Shown: piece by piece, positions 1-11,383 of the stretch
How the letters are laid out: each line of letters begins with the position of its first letter
Numbering within the stretch: the stretch's first letter is position 1
NCBI GenBank assembly: GCA_030620095.1
Contig: JAUTXW010000347.1
Span: 1,909,001-1,973,000 of the forward strand
DNA: 64,000 nucleotides
Source of the DNA: Kuschelorhynchus macadamiae
Lineage: Eukaryota > Arthropoda > Insecta > Coleoptera > Curculionidae
Direction of reading: 5' to 3'
Made by a program: the position numbers and the translations under genes
The notes under the pieces: model-generated
Told to the model about the DNA's origin: nothing
What the model saw: only the letters and a program-made list of their open reading frames with translations
The model's database searches: none

Positions 1-1614
<1,614 letters not shown>

Positions 1615-2336
1615 TGTGTCCGAAATTGGTTATTACAGTATTGGGATCTCGGAAACCGTGATATTTACATAAACGTTTAAATAGAGAAAGTTTTAGACAA
1701 TTATGTTTGTAATTTAACGACGTTTTGCTCGCGATTCTATCTTTTTTAGTTTTTGAGATATTTTGAAAAAACCAAAAAACTGCATTTTCGAAAAAGTCCT
1801 ATAATTTATTTATTTATGAAAATTTTCAAAATCTGTAAGAACATTATTAAGGCAACTTTTTACGTAGAGTGCACCTATTAAGTCAGATTTTACATACGAC
1901 ATTTCGATTTTCTAAAACCATCATCAATTTTGTTTTTTCTTATGGCCGCTGTGTTAGATTTTAACAGTTTTGAAAAGAGTATTTCTTTAGTTTTTCAACG
2001 GTGTATCACACTTTGTAATTAGGTTATTACTAAAGGTGCAAAAAGTGCGTAGAGAAAATATTTAAACGTTTTTTGGAATTATCAAAGTAAAAAATTAAAA
2101 ATTAATAGTGTTAAAAGGCAATATGTAATTCAACATCCAGTTCTACAAAAAATTAGTAAAAACTACTCAATAACATTGCACAATGTTCACAAATGTTCAA
2201 ATGACCAGCCGCAGATAACACTAACATCTTTGCTCAAGTAGGCTTTGGTTTTGAAATAATAGAATGCTTTTAATCTGTCAAAAATGCAACGTTTAAGTTT
2301 TATTTAACATTCATCGCTGTTTTAATAAGGATTACA

Positions 2337-3456
2337 ATGGCGTTAAACTTTTCTAATGAAGAAATGTTTGATATGTTAGTGTGTTATATTAAAAATGAAA
2401 GAAATGCAAACAGGGCCATGGATGTGTATTTTGACACGTACCCCGAAAGACGGCAGCCTGGCAGGACTTATTTTCAAACGCTGGTTAGAAACTTGCTTGA
2501 GTTTGGCAGTTTTAATAAGATTCGCACAAAGAAGTATGCAAAAGACAACGAGCAACGCAATAGGCAAATCCTAGAATATTTTAATGAAAATCCGACTTCA
2601 TCTACCAGAAGAAGCGAAACAGAACTTCAAATTCCAAAATCTACCGTTCATGGCGTCTTAAAAGTAACTAAATATCGTCCTTACAAGCCAACAATTGTGC
2701 AAGGACTTCAAGCAGGTGATTTCGAAAAAAGAATTGTTTTTTGTAATTGGTATATCAATAGATGTCGAGAAAATCCCGCTTTTTGCAATAAAGTCATTTG
2801 GTCAGATGAGACTCAAACTTACAAACTGTGGCATTTTTAATAAAAAAAATCACCATTATTGGGCTATTGAAAATCCGCAACTACGCGATCCACGCAGGCT
2901 GCAAGAGCGATTTGGTTTTAATGTGTAGTGCGGGATGCTTGGTAAGATAAACATAGTCTAATTGAATTGCTTATAATTCAATATTTTCCATTAGTTTTTA
3001 GGAAATCGACTCATTGGTCCCTTTATTTTTGATCAGACACTGACAGGCCCAAGATACCTTGCCATGTTACAGAATCAAATAGTTCCTGCCATTCGAGAAG
3101 CTGTGCCAGATGATCAGTTTAATAGCTTGTGGTTTCAGCAAGACGGTTGTCCTGCACATAACAGCAGGGATGTACAAACCTTTTTAACAACAACTTTTGG
3201 TGAAAACGTAATATCCAACAGTGGTCCTGTCCGCTGGCCAGCTAGATCCCCGGATATCACGCCGTTGGATTTTTATTTATGGGGATGTGCGAAAAATGAA
3301 ATATACGAATTTGACCCCCCAGAAAATAGGCAAGTTCTTGAGCAGCGAACCCGAAATATTCTAGAAAATATAAATAGAAATACCATTCAACGGGTAATCA
3401 GAACAGTTGAAAGGAAATGCGGACACTGCATAGAAAAAAACGGTCAACATTTTTAA
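2337..3456 (+). pseudogene. mariner-like transposase, DD41D type, with intron
   Basis: The start ATG at 2337 is followed by an N-terminal helix-turn-helix region (SNEEMFDMLVCY; YFDTYPERRQP; LQIPKSTVHGVLK) and the first catalytic aspartate in IWSDET at about 2805. A one-base frameshift near 2815 is followed by CGIFNKKNHHYW and a TAG at 2926-2928 where relatives have Trp of NVWCG. Exon 1 ends at 2941. A 60-bp GT-AG intron (2942-3001) separates it from exon 2 (3002-3456), which carries QQDGCPAH (second D), WPARSPDITPLDFYLWG (third D) and ends CGHCIEKNGQHF. I count 41 residues between the second and third catalytic Asp. The two exons rejoin in phase 1 to give MLGNRLIGP, the expected family sequence. 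The frameshift and stop make it inactive. It would cut and paste its own element between TA sites in the nucleus. Confidence 0.92.
2942..3001 (+). other. 60-bp intron in M2 transposase
   Basis: Donor GTAAGAT and acceptor TTTTTAG bound a 60-base insert that has in-frame stops. Removing it restores the conserved block CGMLG/NRLIGPF. A vestigial intron occupies the same site in M3 (5137-5160). Confidence 0.85.
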
Positions 3457-4532
3457 TCCTAGTATTATGTAGCATTTTTTTATTAATTTTATTGAGTAGG
3501 TAGTTCATACTGATTTTCTGTTAATTCTTGAAAGGTTAGTACTTTTAAATCGCCATGAACGGTTGACTTCAGAATGTAAAGTTCTGTTTCAATTCTTCTT
3601 ATGGAAAAAACCAGATTTTCATTAAAATATTCTAATATTTGCCTATTCCATTCCTTGTCATACTTGCATACTTTCTGTTGCGATTCTTAAAATTGGCTAA
3701 CCCTAGCAAGCTTCTAATCAGTGCAGCGCTTGAAAAGAAGTTCTGTCGACAGTCGTTCTTCGGGGTACATTATGTGCAGTGCATATAGTATTAAGGTTAC
3801 TGAGTAGAACTTACTGATTTTATGCAGAATTTAATGTCCAATTTAAAAATATTGCTATTTGAAACTATTAAATTTTAATTTATATCGATAATTCGAAAAA
3901 ATGTTTAAACAGTCTTATTTCATGCGGGTGGTAGTTTGAACATGTGTGAACATTGTGCACGAATCAATTATGTTATTAAGTAGTTTTTACTGATTTTTTG
4001 TAGAACTGGATGTTAAATTACAATATATTGCTATTTAACACTATTAATTTTTAACTTTTTACTTTGATAATTCCAAAAAACGTTTAAATATTTCCTCTAC
4101 GCACTTTTTGCACCTTTAGTAATAACCTATTTAAAAAGTGTGATACACCGTTGAAAAGCTAAAGAAATACTCTTTTCAAAACTGTTAAAATCAAACACAG
4201 CGGCCATAAGAAAAAACAAAATTGTTGATGGTTCTAGAAAATCGAAACGTTGTATGTAAAATCTGACTTAATAGGTGCACTCTATGTAAAAAGTTGCCTT
4301 AATAATGTTCTTAGAGATTTTGAAAATTTTCATAAATAAATAAATTATAGGACTTTTTCGAAAATGCAGTTTTTTGGTTTTTTCAAAATATATCAAAAAC
4401 TAAAAAAGATAGAATCGCGAGCAAAACGGCGTTAAATTACAAACATAATTGTCTAAAACTTTCTCCATTTAAACGTTTTTGTAACTATCACGGTTTCCGA
4501 GATCCCAATACTGTCATAACCAATTTCGGACA

Positions 4533-4535
<3 letters not shown>

Positions 4536-4592
<57 letters not shown>
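4536..4592. repeat. (TA)n microsatellite, 57 bp
   Basis: Pure dinucleotide tract between the right end of M2 and the truncated left arm of M3. Confidence 0.98.
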
Positions 4593-4595
<3 letters not shown>

Positions 4596-4879
4596 CAATT
4601 TTTAGAAGAATCTAATAAAGGTAAAATAAAAATTCGAGCTCACCCTTTTTCCGAGATACATGCGAAATTTCAAATTTTGTTATGGACGCCATATTGGATT
4701 TGTAATATTTTCCTTAAATTTTAAAAACCAAAGTTACTGTTTACTGCCAGACGGGATGGCTGCCATTATGAAACGAAACCTACTTGTCATTATTTATCTA
4801 GTAGTACGGCATGGCCGGTATTTACTATAGTGTAGAAAAATTAGATACGATAGAAGTTTATTTTAAAGTGACAGGAATG

Positions 4880-5620
4880 CACAAGTTTCAGTACTTGAAC
4901 ACAAAGAACAATTTTCGGAGCGACATCAACCCAATGAAAGGCATTTTAGATACTTAGTTACCGATTTGTTAGCCTATGGTTCTTTTTGTAAACCTAAACC
5001 TAAGACCTACTCAAAAAAATAATGATGAAAGAGATGCAGTTATCGTAACTCACTACTGGAGTACAGACAATCAGCATAATTTAATAATTTAGAAGAAAGG
5101 CGATCGCAAACAAGACTTGCATTTAATATGACTTAGGTAATTTGGATTTTTGTACTTTAGAAAACCATTCGAATGGGCCTTGCCTTTTCGAAAAAAATCC
5201 AACTGGAAATAGTTATCTGCAGCTATTGTAAGAGCAAATTACTGCAGCAGTTAGAAACCTCAATCCATTTAATAGATTTTATGTAACATTTGGTTGCAAC
5301 AAGATGGCTGTCAAGCTCACAATATTAGAGAAATTACACAGGTTCTTAGAGACGCTTTTGGCAATTCACTAATTTCTGATAATGGTCCCATTGCTTGTCT
5401 GGCGAAGTCAACAGACCATACACCTGCCGATCTTTATTTATGGGCATACGCAAAAAATGAGGTGTATGAATTTTTTTCACCAGAAAATTGAGAAGGATTG
5501 GAATAGAGAATACGAGATGTTCTTATTAGAATCAACGAAAACACCTTAAGGAGACTTACCCGTAAAGTTTTAAGGTTGTCTGAATAATGTGTGGAAAATG
5601 GAGGTAGACATCTGTCATAG
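4880..5620 (+). pseudogene. decayed DD41D mariner-like transposase (M3)
   Basis: Fragments in changing frames follow the M2 order: YLVTDLLAYGSFCK (N-terminal region) at about 4955; a vestigial intron at 5137-5160; GLAFFEKNPTGNSYLQLL; EQITAAVRNLNPFN; QQDGCQAH (second D) at about 5297; DNGPIACLAKSTDHTPAD (third D region, normally SPDLTPLD); LYLWAYAKNEVYEF; and CVENGGRHLS at the end. The spacing between the second and third Asp is again 41 by my count. There are several stops, for example after SPEN at 5489-5491. Same lineage as M2, but older. Confidence 0.85.
5137..5160 (+). other. vestigial intron at the M2 intron site
   Basis: GTAATTTGG...CTTTAG (24 bases) sits exactly where the M2 intron does, between a Leu codon plus one base and the Asn-encoding block before GPAFF. 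It is too short to be spliced normally, so it is probably an eroded copy. Confidence 0.6.
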
Positions 5621-5770
5621 GTTTCTAAACATTTCTTTATGATTTTTCTATCTACAGCGTTGCTTAAGTTAATCACTGGCCGACAAGATTTTTCTAACAC
5701 AGGCCAGCTCATTATTTTCACAATGGAAATACCCTCCCAATAATAAAAATAATATTCGGAAAGCCCTAAT

Positions 5771-7575
5771 ACGTACCATTTTTTAATAGCCTAATTAGAA
5801 CCTTTTATATTGGCAGGTAAACAATTTTATTGTCGGGCGGCTAAAATGGGTCCATTTTACATCGGAAAAATTACCTAGACTGGGTTGTTTACAACATTAA
5901 ACATAAAATAAACGTTAAACATCACCCTTCTGTTGAGTTTCGAATTGAGTGGTTCTCTGTGTATGGATAAGCAAGTGTATGTGAAGACGAGAATGTCGAG
6001 TAAAACGCGCCGAAGTTGCAAAATTTCTCCTGACAAATTTTGTTATATTTGTGGAGAATTTTTGGTGAAATCACAAGCCAGGCCATTTTCCGAAAATGTA
6101 AAAAAGCCTACTTTAAATATTTTGGTGTGTTAATTGGAGATCAAGATAAGCGGTGGGCTCCCCATGTGTGCTGTGTTAGTTGTAGTGTATCATTGTGCAA
6201 TGGATGAAGGGAAAGAGAAAAAGTATGCCTTTTGCTGTTCCAATGGTATGGCGAGAACCCACCAATCATTGTGACGATTGTTATTTTATGCCTGACAAAG
6301 ACTGAAGGTTATTCCAAAAAGGGAAAGCACAATATAGAATATCCAAATTTGCAATCTGCCATACGACCTGTTCCTCATAATGCAAATTTGCCAGTGCCGT
6401 TGCGACTTTAACTTGGCAAGCTATGGATTTGGGAGATAATGGAGATAACGCATCATCAGGCAGCTCAGAAGAACAGTACACCGATCCCACTTTTACCACA
6501 GGTCCCAGTTCCGGCGAGCCACATTTGATTGTTCAAAGTGAATTAAATGATTTAGTACATGATTTGGGGTTATCCAAGCAACAGTCAGAACTTCTGGGTT
6601 CCCGTCTTAAGGGATGGAACCTATTGGCCAAAGAAACAAAAATTACGAATTTCAGAAAAAGAAATGCTATGTTTTCTGAATTCTACAGTATAGAAAATTT
6701 CTTGTGCGCGTGTACTGATATAGACGTACCATTTTTTAATAGCCTAATTAGAACCTTCTATATTGGCAGGTAAACAATTTTATTGTGGGGCGGCTAAAAT
6801 CGGTCCATTTTACAACGGAAAAGTTACCTAGACTGGGTTGTTTACAACATTAGACATAAAATAAATGTTAAACATCACTCTTCTGTTGAGTTTCGAATTG
6901 AGTGGTTTTCTGTGTATCGATAAGCAAGTGCATGTGAAGACGAGAATGTCGAGTCAAGTCAGGCCATTTTTCGAAAATGTAAAAAAAGCCTACTTTAAAT
7001 ATTTTGGTGTGTTAATTGGAGATCAAGATAAACGATGGGCTCCCCATGTGTGCTGTGTTAGTTGTAGTGGATCATTTGTGCAGTGGATGAAGGGAAAGAG
7101 AAAAAGTATGCCTTTTGCAGTTCCATTGGTATGGTGAGAACCCACCAATCATTCTGACGATTGTTATTTTTGCCTGACAAAGACTGAAGTTTATTCCAAA
7201 AAGGGAAAGCACAATATAGAATATCCAAATTTGCAATCTGCAATAGGACTTGTTCCTCATAATGCAAATTTGCCAGTGCCGATTGCGCCTTTAAATTGGC
7301 TATTGATTTGGGAGATTATGGAGATAACGCATCATCAGGCAGCTTAGAAGAACAGTGCACCGATCGCACTTTTACCACAGGTCCCAGTTCCGGCGAGCCA
7401 CATTTGATTGTTCAAAGTGAATTAAATGATTAAGTACGTGATTTGGGGTTATCCAAGCAACAGTCAGAACTCCTGGGTTTCCGTTTCAGGAATGGAACCT
7501 ATTGGCCAAAGAAGCAAAAATTACGAATTTCAGAAAAAGAAATGCTATGTTTTCTGAATTCTACAGTATGGAAAC
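5771..7575 (+). repeat. 953-bp direct tandem duplication
   Basis: The sequence starting ACGTACCATTTTTTAATAGC at 5771 starts again at 6724. The second unit runs to about 7575 and lacks about 70 bp present in the first (around 6001-6070). Unit 1 breaks off after TTCTACAGTAT, while unit 2 continues into the rest of the gene. The duplication therefore copied the 5' part of the gene described at 5933-8499. Confidence 0.9.
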
Positions 7576-8499
7576 TTGATATTGAACATTCTCCCCGTGA
7601 GTGGCGCTTATTAATAGACTCATCTAAATATAGCTTAAAAGCTGTGTTATTCCATAATGGAAATTTAAAACCCTCTATACTAGTTGCCCAATCAGTTGCA
7701 GTGAAAGAAAATTATGCAAATATGCGCACGATTTTGGATAAAATAAACTACAATAGGTATAAATGGCAGATAAGTGGGGACTTAAAAGTTATAGCGATTT
7801 TAGTGGGACTTCAGAGGGGATTTACAAAATATTGCTGTTTTCTTTATGGGACAGTCGTGCAATAAATCAGCATTATGTAACAAAAATTTGGACAGAAAGA
7901 AGCGAATTTCAACCGGGATCTCAAAATGTTAAATTTGTACCACTTGTTGATCCCAAAAATGTCCTTTTGTCTCCTTTTCACATTAAACTTGGGCTGATGA
8001 AAAACTTTGTGAAGGCTTTGAATAAAGATGGTGATGGATTTAAATACCTAAGACAAGTCTTTCTCCAGTTAACGGATGCCAAATTAAAAGAAGGCATTTT
8101 TACTGGGCCACAAATCAGAAAATTGTTGGACGATGTCAATTTTACGGAAAAGCTTACCAGGCAGGAACTCAGAGCATGGAATTCACTTGTTAATGTAGTA
8201 AGAGGATTTTTAGGCAACAATATGGATGAAAATTATGAACAATTAGTTAATGAACTCTTAGATGTCTATAAAGCGCTTGGTGCCAGAATGTCATTAAAAA
8301 TTCACTTCCTCCATTCCCATCTGTCATTTTTTTTCCTAAAAATTTGGGAGCTGTTAGTGACGAGCAGGGTGAAAGGTTTCACCAAGATATCAGAACAATG
8401 GAAATTCAGTACCAAGGACGATGAGATCCAGCCATGATGGGTGACTACTGTTGGTTTTTGAAGAGAGAAGATATGACAGCTCATAAACGGAAAAAATAA
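5933..8499 (+). pseudogene. unrecognised cysteine-rich repetitive gene family, copy 1 (5' part duplicated)
   Basis: I do not know an established name for this family; a homologue is at 37680-39024. Visible order: CKISPDKFCYICGEF, VKKAYFKYFGVLIGDQDKRW, APHVCCVSC, MPFAVPLVW, CDDCYFCLTK (a likely zinc-binding Cys cluster); an acidic linker; LNDLVHDLGLSKQQSELLGS; EWRLLIDSSKYSLKAVLFHNG; WQISGDLKVIAI; TKYCCFL(C)LWDSRA; LLSPFHIKLGLMKNFVKAL; FTGPQIRKLLDD; FLGNNMDENYEQLV; MSLKIHFLHSHL; then, after a frameshift near 8335, GAVSDEQGERFHQDI and DYCWFLKRE to a stop at 8497-8499. Frame changes near 7850 and 8335 and several stops show it is dead. The ordered D...D + CxxC...E/H blocks could be an RNase H-like fold (inference). 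It is likely a mobile gene, since it occurs twice here inside repeats. Confidence 0.7.
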
Positions 8500-9219
8500 A
8501 GTTTAATTAGTGTTTTAAGTTAATATTTTTCTTGTTTGCTTTTCTCTTAGATGTATGGTATGTTTAATAGGCGAAAACTGTAAACATAGTCAATAAACAG
8601 GGTTAAGAATTTTCTGAAATCATTTTTTCTATAGATACTAAGTAAGTCCATTCTATTAAATTATGCTATTCTGATTTGTGTTACAACAAAAAAAAAATTT
8701 TTTGTCGGCCAGAGTTCAGTGGTAGAAAGTATTCCTTAGCTGTCTATTATGGCGGCCAGACGTAACCAAAGCCTATTATAAAAAACAACAGTAATTCTGG
8801 TGTTTAGAGCCTAAAAAAAATAACCTCGACTTGTAATACATCATCATACATCAGCTCTTAACGAGCTGTTTCCAAAAATGTAAAAATCCAGTTTGGCGTC
8901 CAATAAAAACATTAAAAATTCGTAAAAATATATCGGAAACAGGGCGAGCTGGAATTTTTATTGTACTTCCATCTGATTCTTCTTAAACAAGTGTCCTAGC
9001 AATATATTATTCGTAAAACCACAACACTCTTATTTCGTGCGGTACAGAGAAAAATTGACACATTTTTAGTTGTCCTTAATAATCTCAAAAATAATTTATT
9101 TCTTCAGTCAGAATGCAATATGTGATAAACTTATCTACAACTTTCCTAATTTATTCACCTTTTTAGCTACAATAGTCTTCAAGATAACAATACATGCTAA
9201 TCAAATCTTGGACACACTG

Positions 9220-11383
9220 CGTATATACAATTGTGTATAGAGTTGGAGTGCGATTTTCAGAAATTGATATTTTAGCGATTTTTTCAAAGAAATCTTTATA
9301 CTGGATCTTATTGAACACCAATAAAAAAAATTGCCTTTCCTGGCTAGTTGCGTTTGGTAATTTAGAATAACTTCAGTGATCAATCAATAATTCAGCTTTA
9401 ATTGTTGTTTAGCATGCAATAAAACGTGACTTTTTGCATATATTTCAGACGTAGGCCAGTTAACTAAAACAAAAAAGTAGATAATCTGTCTCGTTAAAGA
9501 GAGATAATAAATGTTGAACTTTTTCTTTACCCCAGCGTTGCCATATCTTTCTTTATTTCCAAATTTCTGTTATTAATTTTTGTTTTTTAAATGGGACATC
9601 CTATATTTGTTTTCTTATTTTGAATTATGACATTTCAAGTACAACCATGTGTCAACATGAGTAAACAACAACCTTCGCATATCGAAGATGTCTAGAGATT
9701 GTTGGACTTAAATTCATATAAAGGCCTTATTTACCGATTTCTTTAAAATCGGCACATTGCTGTGTGGCTGTATCAAATTAGTCGCAAAAAATATCTTTCT
9801 GGCCAACTCAATGATCTACCTTCTTTCCATAAAAAAATTGGGTATTTCAAAAAACTACTTTAAGTTATATTTAAATGGGTATAAAATATAATTAGTGAAT
9901 AAGGGAGAAAAAATATTATTTTTGTTAGCTTTCTTGGACGTAAATTAATAGTTTTTGTTAAATTCCAGCACTCTAGATTGTAAAAGAAAAATTGCTGTGC
10001 ATGCCAGAAAGACATACATGGCATATGATCGTACTTAAAATGCCTCAACAAATCAAAATATGTGAAGATATATAGTGTGTCCTACTTGGAAATCAAAGTG
10101 TCAGAAATTTGGAAATAAAAGAAAATATGGCATCACTGTCAAAACAAAAAATATACCAGTGAGCTACTCGTTATAAAATTTCATAGATTAAAAAAAAAAA
10201 CAAATTAGCTGAATTAGCTGTAATTACTTACCAATAAAAGTAAAAATGTACACGAACTTACCTAAAACAAGAAAAAACTATTTAAACTATTGCCGCTGTT
10301 TTAAATGGCAGTTCAAAAAGGTTAAAAACAATATAAGCATACAAAATATTACCCTATGAATGTTGAAATTGAACACTAGTTCCGTCAGCTATTTAAATTT
10401 TAAATACTTTAAGTGGATAAGAGCGTTACATAATTAATTTTGAAATGTTAAAGACTTACATAACACAATATAAAAGTCCATGTCTTTAAGTAATTAAAAA
10501 AGATTACTTGATGATGGGCATCCATCTGACAGCACCACAAAATTTTACACAAAAAGTTGCTTCGCTTACAGTTTGTTAAAAACACCATTTTTTATTTTTT
10601 TGTAAATGTCTCAAGAACTCTTGTTCAAAGCTCTTGATGATCGAGATCAACTATTTAGCTACCCCCATAGTAGAATATCAAAAAAAGAGACAGAACCTGA
10701 ATCTATGCATGGCTACCTTCGAAGATTTTGGTACTTGTAAAATTTGAAACATAAAGCTAATAAGAGAACATGTTTAAAACTTTGCCTTGCTTGATTTCTT
10801 TTTGTGAAATGTACTATACAGTGTGTCTCTTTATTATTCCCCTTCCCCTATTTATTATTTCTTAAACCGCTACAAATAAAAATTCGTCACAATTTAATAA
10901 AAGACTAAATATTCTTTTTACGGGTATATTTTGTAATTTTGAAAGAAAAAATTAAATAGTAATGGGGCTAACTAGCACATTTTCGAGAGTTCTTTTTAAA
11001 CATAATTTATATTTATTATTTTCACCCCTTTTGTATTAAAGGTTAGTTGAAATGAGCTGTATTGTAGCTATTGTTGACCATTTTTAGGTGCAGTCTATTG
11101 GTATCTTGTACTATGATTGTACGTGCATTATGTGATCGTAGAGTACAGTTATAGTTTATGATGCTTTAGCTTGTGGATTCTTAATTGACGTCTAACGGTG
11201 GATGGTGATGGATTCTTCATGGATGACGCCTGGGATGAGAAGTCCGTAAGTCACGATCTGAGCAATTTCGTTGTAAACCATCGTCGAGCTATCTCTTGTG
11301 AGCATTGCGGCGAATTACGTGACCGTCGGGCGTCGCTTTGCTGACCTCGATTGACATGGAGCAGTGGAAGGTGGTGCATTGTA
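9220..11383. other. no gene; decayed repeat sequence
   Basis: No coding region I can support. A block at about 9535-9590 (CCAGCGTTGCCATATCTTTC...) is an inverted match to about 10100-10150. Mariner-like terminal motifs occur at 10076 (AGTGTGTCC) and 10819 (CAGTGTGTCTC), each beside TA, but their partner ends are not found. From about 11090 to 11383 the sequence is more GC-rich and looks unique. Confidence 0.5.

Larger units (their letters stand above)
4593..9219 (+). mobile_element. M3: old mariner-like element, interrupted
   Basis: The left arm (4593 to about 4820) matches the reverse complement of the right arm (about 8640 to 8990) through blocks such as AGAAGAATC, AAAATTC.AGCTC.CCC and GGACGCCA.A.TGGATTT. 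The right arm runs on to an intact terminus GGACACACTG at 9219. The outer ~240 bp of the left arm are missing and replaced by the (TA)n tract. Inside are a decayed M2-type transposase (4880-5620) and a foreign gene family (5771-8499) that must have entered later. 9219 is followed by CGTATATA, so the expected TA is not directly adjacent. Confidence 0.75.
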
